The position numbers and the translations under genes were made by a program. From contig JAIPGP010000006.1 in the NCBI GenBank assembly GCA_021735645.1, positions 1-64,000 on the forward strand: DNA of 64,000 nucleotides, in the 5' to 3' direction. Below the pieces are notes generated by a model. It was not told the DNA's origin, ran no database searches, and was given only the letters and a program-made list of their open reading frames with translations. This DNA is from Candidatus Cloacimonadota bacterium (GTDB lineage Bacteria; Cloacimonadota; Cloacimonadia; Cloacimonadales; TCS61). Positions 32,901 through 41,303 of the stretch are shown here, in pieces (position 1 is the stretch's first letter; every line of letters begins with the position of its first letter).

Positions 32901-35900
32901 TTTATACACTTTGTAATTACCTGTGAAATCACGAACACTTTCGCCAATTCCTGCCAGACTGAATTCTACTCTGCTGTCTACTTCTATTGGAGTTGGATTC
33001 CAGGTTTTGGGCTGAGCTAATATAAGGTCTTCATTTCTGTCACCTGAGATTACGCCCCAGATATTCCAGTTATAATTAAGACCGTACAATAAATTCATCG
33101 ATCCCCAGGTTACTCCACCATCTTCTGACAGTAAATCTCCGTATTCACTTACGGCTGGTCCTGCATCACAACCGGCAGGATAAGGATTGACATCTGTGAA
33201 GGATACATAATAACCTATCCATAACTCTTGGCTGGCATCTATCATTACTGGTGTATTCAATTCTATATTGTTCCAAGCCATTCCTGTTGGTGTATAACCC
33301 TGCTCCAATACTACATTAGCAGCATTATCTCCACTCCATACATAAAGTGTCATTACATCAGGAAGATCATTGATATAAACTGTAACGTTATCCATTATCA
33401 TTCCGTCATATACTGAAAGTTCTGCCGGAGTAAATCTCGCTGCTACTGTAAATGTTCCACCAGATGCCATACCTATCGCATCTGCATTGGTCATATTATC
33501 CCAGTGAAGCGCGTCTGCTGGCAGGAAATTCGGGGCTGTCCACTCAAGACCTATATCGTAATTGTTAACTGTAGCGGTCAGGTTCAGAGGGGGTAACATG
33601 TTTATGTCAAGTGCAAAGTCCTGGGTTGCTACTTCATCAACTATAATTGTTACTGGTGCCATCGCCCCAATATATCTTGGATTTGTGCAATATGCATCAT
33701 AAGCTCCAGTTAATATATCTGGAATCATATAATATCCAGTTGCATCAGTCATGCCCATGCTTTCACCACAAGTAACTAAGGCACCAGATACCGGATCACC
33801 ACTAAAGGCATCAGTTACTGTTCCTTCAAGGCTTCCCATATCCGGAGGAGGTAACAGATCAAAATGAACTTCATAGTATGGATTTGGATGATAAGTTGAA
33901 TATCCTTCATGGCAGATATAATAGGTACCTGCGGGTACTACAACTGTGTAGCTGAGATCATCCTGACCTATCCAGGAAGCCATTGTGTTGCCTGAACCCC
34001 AGGTGCTGCAGCCATCATCATCATAAGCTACCCGAGTATAATTGCTGTCATATAAGTTCATGTATGTATCAAATTCAGAACCGCAGGAATGTAATTCCAT
34101 CGTACCTGGAGTATCCAGCTCAAACATAAACCAAATATCCTCGCCTGAATGTGATCCTACTAATCCAAGTGCAGTACTGTCATCTGTGTAAAGACTTATA
34201 TCTCCTGACATAAAGTAGGGGAATGCGTCAATTACAATTGGGTTATCGATCGTATTTCCAATATCTGAGAATACTTCCAAAGCAAAGTTTACGGTCGTTG
34301 TCTCATTTTCAGACACTTCCACATTAAGCTCCGAAGCTGGTAAATATCCCTCAGCTGTTGCTGTTACGGTATATAAACCTGATTCCAGATTCTCAAATAA
34401 ATAATATCCGGCCGCATCTGTAATTTCCTGTAATCCACCGGCTGATACTATTGCTCCTTCTATCGCTGCTCCACCATCAAGCGCTGTTACGGTTCCCTGC
34501 AGGTTACCAAAGGTTGGTGGTTCATTTGCTTCTATAGAAATATCAAATGCTGTGAATTGGGGAGCTGGATAAGTTGATATAACTATATAATAGGTATTAC
34601 CCATAGTCATTATCACTTCTTCCAGGAATGGATTGCCGGCATAACCGGTTGCTGAAGCTATACATACTGCTCCTGGATCATCTACAAATCCCTGAATTAC
34701 AAAAAGTCCTACCCAGGTTGCGGTGTTGGTCAAGGTAATATCTAAGGACATGTTCTCTGTCGGTGTATATGAAAATACAAAATCATCACCATTCATATAA
34801 CTGCTGGTACAAGCCATTGTGCTGTTATAATCATCGCCATAACCCTCGGTTGTCATTCCGGTCTGAATAAATGGTACGCTATCAATAATATAAGGATCTG
34901 CACAACTTGTTCCGGCTGTCTCAAATACTTCCAGAGCAATATCAACTGTTGTCGTCTGTCCTGCTAATATTTCCACTCCGAATTCTGTATATGTGGTATA
35001 ACCATAAGCTGTTGCCACTACATCATAAAATCCTGTTTCCAGACTCTCAAAGTAATAATAACCAGCTGCATCTGTTGTTTGACTGAAACCTCCAGCGGTT
35101 ACAACTGTTCCTTCAATCGGAAGTCCTGTACCGAAATCTGTGATCGTGCCATCAAGACTGCCCATGTCCGGAGGAGGAAGAAGATCAAAATGAACTTCAA
35201 AATATGGATTCGGATGATAGGTCGAATATCCTTCATGACCTATATAATAGGTTCCTGCTGGAATTACTGTATCTGCTATCCAAGAAGCGGCACCACTACC
35301 TGATCCCCAGGAACTGCAACCATCATCATTATAAGCGATACGTGCTAAATTTGAGTCATATAAATGAAGATAAGTATCAAATTCTGATCCGCAACTGTGA
35401 AGCTGCATTGTGGCTGGTCCATCAAGCTCAAACATAAAGTAAACATCTTCTCCTGAACGTGATCCCACTAAGCCTGCACCTGTACTGTAGTCCGTATAAA
35501 GGCTTATATCGCCAGACATGAAATAAGGAAACGCATCGATTATGATTGGGTCTTCTATGGTATCACCAATAGGATCAAATAATTCCAAAGCAAAATCCTG
35601 GGTAACCGTCTGACCAGCCAGAATCTCTAAACCTGGAGCAGCTCCATTAAAATATCCTGCATAAGCTGCTGTCACATTATAAATTCCTGTCTCTACATCA
35701 GCAAAATAATAATATCCAGCTGCATCCGTTAACATGGAAAGTGTCCCTACTGTTACTGTAGCTCCTTCTAAGGGAGCTCCGGTATCAAGGTCTGTTACCG
35801 TGCCATCAAGATTTCCAAATTCCGGAGGTCCACCACCGGTGATGGTTAATACATAATCTCCATAACTTGTGCTATAGCCATATACCCTGGCATAATAAGT

Positions 35901-36278
35901 GCCTGCTGGAAGTACATCCCAGAATAAAGCACTCTGCACTCCATAATAATCATCATTGTATCCAAGATAAGTAGCATCATCACATTCATCCCAAACTTCC
36001 AGCTTGGTGTCAAATGTTGAACCTGCTAAGGATACTTCTACATCATAATAATCCATATCAAGTACAAATTCATACCACACCTCATCATAGGCTTCAAGGG
36101 TAGAACCTGTCACAGCAGGATCATTGATGTTCAAATAAGGCAATGCCTCGTCACATGTGTCTCCAGGTTCCCGACTACTACTCTGGGTCCTGGGAGTTGC
36201 CGGGGACTCAACCTTGGCGGATAAAGCAATACTGCTTAATAACATCAAGGCTAAAACTACTAATAAAAACTTTTTCAT
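29967..36278 (-). CDS. 2103-aa secreted protein with carboxypeptidase-regulatory-like domains, DNRLRE-like domain, dockerin type I-like repeat pair and FlgD-like/T9SS sorting C-terminus
   Basis: Supplied ORF. Signal peptide. Repeated 'GNLDGTVTDLDTGAPLEGATVTVG...TDAAGYYYFADVETGIYNVTA' units. 'GDVTGDEIVDAFDAANILQFTVG...AGDVDGNGDPEAYDAALVLQYAVG' matches the dockerin duplicated Ca-binding motif. C-terminus 'LGNYPNPFNPSTTIALAV...VKGQLVNSL...GVYFYKVKIGELNETHKMIMLK'. Confidence 0.93.
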   Translation of the reverse strand: MKKFLLVVLALMLLSSIALSAKVESPATPRTQSSSREPGDTCDEALPYLNINDPAVTGSTLEAYDEVWYEFVLDMDYYDVEVSLAGSTFDTKLEVWDECDDATYLGYNDDYYGVQSALFWDVLPAGTYYARVYGYSTSYGDYVLTITGGGPPEFGNLDGTVTDLDTGAPLEGATVTVGTLSMLTDAAGYYYFADVETGIYNVTAAYAGYFNGAAPGLEILAGQTVTQDFALELFDPIGDTIEDPIIIDAFPYFMSGDISLYTDYSTGAGLVGSRSGEDVYFMFELDGPATMQLHSCGSEFDTYLHLYDSNLARIAYNDDGCSSWGSGSGAASWIADTVIPAGTYYIGHEGYSTYHPNPYFEVHFDLLPPPDMGSLDGTITDFGTGLPIEGTVVTAGGFSQTTDAAGYYYFESLETGFYDVVATAYGYTTYTEFGVEILAGQTTTVDIALEVFETAGTSCADPYIIDSVPFIQTGMTTEGYGDDYNSTMACTSSYMNGDDFVFSYTPTENMSLDITLTNTATWVGLFVIQGFVDDPGAVCIASATGYAGNPFLEEVIMTMGNTYYIVISTYPAPQFTAFDISIEANEPPTFGNLQGTVTALDGGAAIEGAIVSAGGLQEITDAAGYYLFENLESGLYTVTATAEGYLPASELNVEVSENETTTVNFALEVFSDIGNTIDNPIVIDAFPYFMSGDISLYTDDSTALGLVGSHSGEDIWFMFELDTPGTMELHSCGSEFDTYMNLYDSNYTRVAYDDDGCSTWGSGNTMASWIGQDDLSYTVVVPAGTYYICHEGYSTYHPNPYYEVHFDLLPPPDMGSLEGTVTDAFSGDPVSGALVTCGESMGMTDATGYYMIPDILTGAYDAYCTNPRYIGAMAPVTIIVDEVATQDFALDINMLPPLNLTATVNNYDIGLEWTAPNFLPADALHWDNMTNADAIGMASGGTFTVAARFTPAELSVYDGMIMDNVTVYINDLPDVMTLYVWSGDNAANVVLEQGYTPTGMAWNNIELNTPVMIDASQELWIGYYVSFTDVNPYPAGCDAGPAVSEYGDLLSEDGGVTWGSMNLLYGLNYNWNIWGVISGDRNEDLILAQPKTWNPTPIEVDSRVEFSLAGIGESVRDFTGNYKVYKDNVLLATVTETTYNDPGLDAGIYEYYVTTEYDEGESPESNHVIVELGTVDVSVTPTELSETLDYGLTSDHTITLSNDGDANFYWAGSIQEQVRNSPIVAKPIPADLISDDADVTPNHTQKYEVPETRDMWDLLDTFIADPTIVSQAGIEFDGTYFYTAVWASALINKFDIDGNFIETFSIPGVSGLRDLAYDGQYFYGGAASNSIWQMDFETQTLVSTIASPVAVRAIAYDDDNDAFWVNNWSTDITLVGRDGSIMDSFAIGTVWVSLYGLAYDNYSDGGPYLYGFSQGGLGDQCVIVQYNIATGLETGVIHDVLEDVGAVGDIAGGLFTSLDYADGTFVIGSLNQSSYTVAIYELCPANSWLAIDPANGTLAPGASVNITATFNAIELPGLTYFADIVFTDGDASAVVSADLTITGSIPTAEITVDPMEFDVMVPVDGMADYDLSIGNLGDLDLEYEAEIIYYEGRAVAEVMPQSVDYWTGSTDGAAFTANSAVNAIDTQNGWMMFDVSGIPDGAIINSIEANVYVNDTYFPYWSLTPCTLDPLTTAAATLQQHIIAGNPSGIAYSYNNESSTFVPGWYMYPLGTTANADMQAALSNDWFAVGASPRDAGTTYYTLIDGWNEANPPYLVVDYTIPINPWVTFGGDMMVDGVVSVGAGADMHTLNFDATGLVDGDVMMGEIMITSNDLYNTEIIVPITMTVGAAYMYGDVTGDEIVDAFDAANILQFTVGMNPVGAPLPWTWELIAGDVDGNGDPEAYDAALVLQYAVGMITEFPVEARIETPAAEVTMTVENGELVFSTTGDLYGFSVSTETDLISFNEPVVDYLHAVNGNALALANAEAISGEFLRIPFEKLAESGEFVMTVTSNGISAENTYYVEDLESVPVVNAVLGNYPNPFNPSTTIALAVANDNTPVKVSIYNVKGQLVNSLVNETVAGGTYYFEWSGKDNSNRPVSSGVYFYKVKIGELNETHKMIMLK

Positions 36279-36905
36279 AAAGTCTCTCCTTTGAAATTGA
36301 AAATTAACTTCTTAAAATTAAGGTCATTACTCGAAGACAGACAAAAAATTGCCTGCTCCATCTTTACTGCGATAGTGTCGGTTAAATCTTTGCGTTCTCT
36401 TTCGTCTTCTTCTATTGCTAAATTATTTCTCATTATCAAGTTACTTCCCTGTATCTCCTTCAATTTTTCTTTAACCCCGTCTTCGCTTTCCCATATCTAT
36501 TCTTTAGTCTCTCACTCTTACCGTTTTTCCATATTCAAAAAAAACTGTCAAATATTTATTTCTACTCTCTCTCATTATATCTAAAAACCCCTTTCAATCG
36601 CTAATTCAATATCTCTCATTATCACAATACCTTCCAGTTTTTAGATGCCAAATTCTAATTTGAGAATTACATCGATTAATAACTGAAAATAAATAATTTA
36701 ACACTTTCTAATGCCCTCCCGCCAGATTTCTGCTCCTGGCTTATGCTTATGCCCTGCTACTTTTATTTCCGCTGCCTGATTCATTACAGAATGCTCACGT
36801 TACTTTACTCAGCATTCCCCTAATTTCTCCATAGACCTGGTTTAATTGCTCTCTCTCTATAATTGACTTCTCTTTCACTCTGATTCAAGTTATCGATTTT
36901 TCTTA

Positions 36906-37970
36906 TTATCTGTCAATAACTTTTCCTTTTATAGATAACCTTTTACTGCTCTGCGTCGGACAATTGCTTATTACTGTGATATATCTGGTGAAATCTCCTA
37001 CTGACCGTTCCAGATTGAGCCGCAGCAGTATCCTGCCCTCTCCTCCCGCTGGTACCCGCTCATCATAACTTAATATTTCTACAAAACTCGATAATTTGAT
37101 ATCGCGGATCAGCAAGTCCCCATTTCCCGGATTGCTGAAAGAAAATTCACACTCTATCTCCTCACTGTAATGCGCTTCTCCAAAATTGATCAGTGTCTGC
37201 CTGAACCTGATCCCGGGTGCATGCGACTTTTGCTCATCTGTCCAGGAATCAAAATCCTCTGACTGTGAATAAGATATCAGCAAGTTTCCTATGGTCTTAT
37301 CCGGATTATTGCTGTCCCAGAATTTTACCCGCATCCGCTTGAAGCCATACTTCCCGGACTTATCACCCTGAAATGTTGTATAGATAAAACTGCTCTCTCC
37401 CACCGCCAGTGGATTGGCTGCAATTTCTAACTTCAGATTATCATCTAACTCGCTTTTATCAAACTCCAGTTCCATCTCATGACTGCCATTGTTGCGGATC
37501 ATAATCGAATCCCGGCGTATCTCAGTGTCCAGGACTTCTCCAAAATTAAATTCCGCCCGGTTTAACTGCAAATCTCCAATCTTCTTCCGCAACAGCGTAG
37601 GATCTGCTATCACCCTTCCACGTATCCGCAGCACTGCCTCCCGTGGCTCACCATTCGTCTGCACCCGCACTGTCTTTTGAAAAATCCCACCCCGATTCTT
37701 CGGATCAAATTTGATCATTATAAATCCCTGCTCTCCAGGTAATACCTCTCCAGTTGACCAACTGGGTGTAGTACAACCTCAGGAAGCATGTACATCAATC
37801 AGCAGTAACGGCTCATCTCCTGTATTAGTATAGATGAAATTGTATTCCACCTCACCATCCTTCTCATATATCATTCCAAAATCATATTCCCGCAGCAACG
37901 GTGTAAATCCCGCCACTCCCAGCAATAAATTAATACTCAATAATACCACTACTAAAATAATACTTCGCAT
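36906..37970 (-). CDS. DUF1573 family protein read through an in-frame TGA (proposed Sec64): candidate selenoprotein, ~354 aa
   Basis: ORFs 37779..38003 and 36906..37718 are in one frame, separated by a single TGA at 37779-37781. Read-through gives ...IYTNTGDEPLLLIDVHAS-U-GCTTPSWSTGEVLPGEQGFIMIKFDPKNRGGIFQKTVRVQTNG... The TGA replaces the first Cys of the DUF1573 SCGCT motif. Start set at 37970 (MRSIILVVVLLSINLLLGVAG) because GGAGG lies 4 nt upstream. Confidence 0.85.
37738..37778 (-). promoter_or_regulatory. Putative bacterial SECIS element directly 3' of the TGA
   Basis: Minus-strand RNA after UGA: GGUUGUACUACACCCAGUUGGUCAACUGGAGAGGUAUUACC. Lower stem GGU-U-G-UAC / GUA-U-U-ACC (one U-U mismatch, one G-U). 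Perfect upper stem CCAGUU/AACUGG capped by GGUC, 19 nt after the UGA. Confidence 0.8.
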
Positions 37971-38014
37971 CAAACCTCCACATTTCACGACTTCACGTCT
38001 CACGTCTCACGATT

Positions 38015-38785
38015 TCATATCTTCAACATCTTCACAAACTCGCCAAATGACGTACCACGATAATGCAAACGGTGACGCGGATCATACGATGTGCCATCCA
38101 GATATCTCATCTCCAAATGCAAATGAGATGCCTTGCCGGAGCGTATCAAATTACCCGTTACTCCCGTTAAACCCAATACCGTGTCCCCATGCACCTCTTC
38201 TCCAATTTCCACCTTCACCTCATTCAAATGCACATATGTGGATGTGATACCCTCAGGATATAGCACGGTCACCAGCTTGCCATATTCCACCTGCACACTG
38301 TCCGCGGCTCCCGCAGCATTCGTGCAGGCTACCCACTCAAGATGATTGGGATTATGGCTGACATCTATCACTACTCCATAATCAGATAAGGGATATACCG
38401 GCGTGTTCTCTGGCACAAAAAGATCTAAACCCTCGTGTATCCGCTTAATCCCGTTTCCGCCCCGCCGACTGCCATAATGATCCTCATTACGGTTATGTAC
38501 ATATTCATTGATCAAATCCTGTAAACTGCGGTCTTCTCCCCGAATGCCATCCCAGAACGGTGACTTGTAACGCGTGAAGCTATCCACAAATTCCGGGGTC
38601 AATAACACCTGACGCTCGGTCAATTTCAGGGGATGATACACTACCAGAGAATCTCCGGCACCAGACAATATCATGATCCTGCCTAATGCCACTTCCAGAT
38701 TCTTGATCCGGACCTGATCAAATACTATTATACTTATTAATATTATGACAAGTAATAAAGCCAGCAACATACTTCTGCTTCCCAT
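38015..38785 (-). CDS. M23-family metallopeptidase (LysM-less, membrane-anchored)
   Basis: Supplied ORF. N-terminal TM segment. HEGLDLFVPENTPVYPLSDYGVV... and SHLHLEMRYLDG match M23 HxxxD and HxH motifs. Confidence 0.88.
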   Translation of the reverse strand: MGSRSMLLALLLVIILISIIVFDQVRIKNLEVALGRIMILSGAGDSLVVYHPLKLTERQVLLTPEFVDSFTRYKSPFWDGIRGEDRSLQDLINEYVHNRNEDHYGSRRGGNGIKRIHEGLDLFVPENTPVYPLSDYGVVIDVSHNPNHLEWVACTNAAGAADSVQVEYGKLVTVLYPEGITSTYVHLNEVKVEIGEEVHGDTVLGLTGVTGNLIRSGKASHLHLEMRYLDGTSYDPRHRLHYRGTSFGEFVKMLKI

Positions 38786-39440
38786 CTTGCCTCCTGTTCA
38801 CAAATTTTATCACCTTCTTTTTTCTGGCAATCCTTTTCTAATTCCGTCACCTGCACACCAGGTACACTAAGGCAACTTCGTACACTAAGTCTACTGTGCC
38901 CCCTTAGTCAACTACATTTTCTTTATTATTCATACGATCTTCTCGGTTAAATCCATTTTGTGCTGTAGTACCTTACCGATAATATTCTGTCACTTTTTGG
39001 CAGAAAAGATTTTCAGCCACTGACTTAACTGCCGAAAATAATGCCAGAATAAATCCGTTCTTTTCTTACATTGTCGGTGCTGTCCGTGACGTCCGTGGTT
39101 GATAATCTTTCAATTGGTTTCGGTTTATCCGAGTTAGTCTTTTTCAAAGAGTGCTAATCCCGATTATCGGAATGAGTGCAGATGGATTTACCCATCACAG
39201 TTCGCTGTTCACTAGCTGAGTTTTTGTTTTTGGCTGCCTGCTGCTTTATCTCCGGTGGATTCAGATGATTTTCTTCCCGACCGCTCCTCTTTTATGCACT
39301 GCTGATATTTTCGTTACAAGCCGGATCAGGGTCATTTCCACTTCACATACTACTGCCGTATCCTTTTAGCAGCCGTTATTTTCTTTACTTTAGAGGGTCC
39401 CACATTGTGATGCTGCATTTAAGTCTTGACAGTTAAACGG

Positions 39441-39478
39441 CTTAATAAAATTTTTGCAGTCTCGAAAGTTTTATTAAG
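39441..39478 (+). promoter_or_regulatory. Inverted repeat in rplM leader adjacent to Shine-Dalgarno
   Basis: CTTAATAAAA (39441-39450) and TTTTATTAAG (39469-39478) are perfect 10-bp arms. The SD (AAGGAG) overlaps the 3' arm. Confidence 0.55.
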
Positions 39479-39486
39479 GAGTCGAA

Positions 39487-39921
39487 ATGAAAACACTGAT
39501 ACCAAAAGCGGATCAAATCCAGCAAAATTGGTACGTAGTTGATGCGACTGACCAGGTACTGGGGCGTCTTGCCACCCAGGTGGCAACGTTGATTCGTGGC
39601 AAGAACAAGCCATATTTTTCCCCGCACCTGGATACTGGGGATTTTGTAATCGTCATCAATGCAGAAAAGGTTCGTCTTACCGGCAACAAAGAATTGCAGA
39701 AGACTTACCAGCGTTACAGCGGTTACCCCGATGGGTTAAAAACCATATCTTACAAGCGGATGTTGGCAGAGAAGCCGGAAGAGATCATCACCCACGCTGT
39801 AAAAGGTATGCTGCCCAAAAATATCCTCGGCAGACAATTGTTGCAAAAACTCAAAGTCTATGCTGGTGACACACACCCACATCAGGCCCAGAAGCCTGAA
39901 AAAATCTCAATTGAATATTAG
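39487..39921 (+). CDS. rplM: 50S ribosomal protein L13
   Basis: [68 protein letters not shown] is canonical L13. SD upstream. Followed by rpsI. Confidence 0.97.
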   Translation: MKTLIPKADQIQQNWYVVDATDQVLGRLATQVATLIRGKNKPYFSPHLDTGDFVIVINAEKVRLTGNKELQKTYQRYSGYPDGLKTISYKRMLAEKPEEIITHAVKGMLPKNILGRQLLQKLKVYAGDTHPHQAQKPEKISIEY

Positions 39922-39932
39922 GAGGAATTTTA

Positions 39933-40319
39933 ATGCAGTATTTTGATGCAGTTGGTCGCAGAAAAAATGCCGTAGCCCGGGTAAGATTGACCCCCGGTAC
40001 CGGCAAGCGGACCGCGAACGGCAGAACCATGAAGAACTACCTCTCCCGCGAAACACTGGAAATGGTAGTGGAACAGCCACTTAATATCGTCAATCTATCC
40101 GATAAAGTGGATATCAAAGTCAATGTTAACGGCGGAGGTCTTTCCGGTCAGGCTGGAGCAATTCGACACGGTATTTCCCGTGCGTTGATCAAGTATGATG
40201 AAGAACTACGCAGCGCTCTGAAAAAAGGTGGATTTCTGACTCGTGACCCTCGTATGGTTGAACGTAAAAAACCCGGACAACCCAAGGCACGTAAAAGATT
40301 CCAGTTCTCAAAACGTTAA
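39933..40319 (+). CDS. rpsI: 30S ribosomal protein S9
   Basis: [25 protein letters not shown]...[23 protein letters not shown]...[19 protein letters not shown] is canonical S9. Confidence 0.97.
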   Translation: MQYFDAVGRRKNAVARVRLTPGTGKRTANGRTMKNYLSRETLEMVVEQPLNIVNLSDKVDIKVNVNGGGLSGQAGAIRHGISRALIKYDEELRSALKKGGFLTRDPRMVERKKPGQPKARKRFQFSKR

Positions 40320-40342
40320 AAAAGCTATGTTAGCAGTTCAAT

Positions 40343-40402
40343 CAGACCTGTACTCGGCAAAGCGGTGTCCTCTATTCAGAGGATTGTATTGCCCGGGGTC
40401 TG
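40343..40402 (+). promoter_or_regulatory. Structured rpsB leader (candidate r-protein autoregulatory element)
   Basis: Three nested stems: CAGACC(40343-40348)/GGTCTG(40397-40402); GGCAA(40356-40360)/TTGCC(40389-40393); TCCTCT(40368-40373)-ATTC-AGAGGA(40378-40383). Confidence 0.6.
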
Positions 40403-40431
40403 TGGTTTTATAACCGTATTAAGGAGATAGT

Positions 40432-41196
40432 ATGTCAGTTGTAACTATGAAGCAACTTCTCGAAAGTGGCGTTCACTTTGGTCATCAAACCTATAAGTGG
40501 AACCCCAAGATGGATAAATATATCTTTATCAAAAGAAATGGTATCCATATTCTTGACCTTAAGCAAACTCTGGACGCTGTGAATGAAGCCTATATGTTCA
40601 TTCGCGAAGTAGTCACTCAAGGTCAATCAGTACTTTTTGTCGGTACCAAAAAGCAGGCTAAAGATGCCGTGCTGAAAGCTGCAAACAAATCTGCTTCTTT
40701 CTTTGTGTCCAACAGATGGTATGGCGGTATGTTAACTAATATGAAGACTATTCGCCGCCGGATTGAAAAACTGGATTATTTTGAACAAATAACTCAGGAT
40801 GGAACTATCAGTCAATTCACTAAGCTTGAGCATAATAAACTCAAAAAAGAATATGTCAAGATCAATAATGCTTTGGGCGGAATCCGTAAGATGGATGTCC
40901 TGCCGGGAGCCGTTTTTATCGTCGATATTTACAAAGAAAGTATCGCCATAAATGAAGCCCGTAAACTTGGTATTCCCGTCGTGGCAATGGTGGACACAAA
41001 CTGCGATCCCGACCTCGTGGATTATGTGATACCAGCTAATGACGATGCCATCAGGGCTATTGATCTGATCTGTGATATAATGGCAAGTGCTGTGGTGGAA
41101 GGACGTGGCATCCTCACCGAGGGCGCCAGTAATCCTGACGCTAATGCCATTCCTCAAGCTGAAGAACCAGAAACAAAGACTGATACAGAAAATTAA
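40432..41196 (+). CDS. rpsB: 30S ribosomal protein S2
   Basis: MSVVTMKQLLESGVHFGHQTYKWNPKMDKYIFIKRNGIHILDLKQT... is canonical S2. Confidence 0.97.
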   Translation: MSVVTMKQLLESGVHFGHQTYKWNPKMDKYIFIKRNGIHILDLKQTLDAVNEAYMFIREVVTQGQSVLFVGTKKQAKDAVLKAANKSASFFVSNRWYGGMLTNMKTIRRRIEKLDYFEQITQDGTISQFTKLEHNKLKKEYVKINNALGGIRKMDVLPGAVFIVDIYKESIAINEARKLGIPVVAMVDTNCDPDLVDYVIPANDDAIRAIDLICDIMASAVVEGRGILTEGASNPDANAIPQAEEPETKTDTEN

Positions 41197-41203
41197 AAAA
41201 CAC

Positions 41204-41274
41204 GAACCTGCGGGTTCTTAGTGAATATAACGGAACCGGAAAATATTTTCCGGTTCCGAATTACGAAAGTAATT
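41204..41274 (+). promoter_or_regulatory. Three consecutive hairpins in the rpsB-tsf spacer, including a 28-bp perfect palindrome
   Basis: GAACC-TGCG-GGTTC (41204-41217); CGGAACCGGAAAATATTTTCCGGTTCCG (41231-41258) perfect inverted repeat; AATTAC-GAAA-GTAATT (41259-41274) with GNRA tetraloop. Confidence 0.7.
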
Positions 41275-41303
41275 AAACAGATTAATTCTGAAGGGAGTTT
41301 AAT

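Noticed and set aside
16213-35437. Plus-strand ORFs and short minus ORFs within 15581..36278 (e.g. 22962..23288, 27636..27878, 31049..31231)
   Set aside because: Embedded antisense or alternate-frame in strongly supported giant CDSs.
36275-36584. Overlapping short ORFs 36275..36463 (-) and 36291..36584 (+)
   Set aside because: Opposite-strand low-complexity ORFs in an AT-rich leader; no support.
37779-38003. Reading the DUF1573 region as a 74-aa ORF plus an independent 270-aa ORF, or as a pseudogene
   Set aside because: Both halves are one DUF1573 frame, the break is exactly at a conserved Cys codon, and a SECIS-like hairpin follows immediately. A simple nonsense mutation cannot be excluded without checking for Sec machinery.
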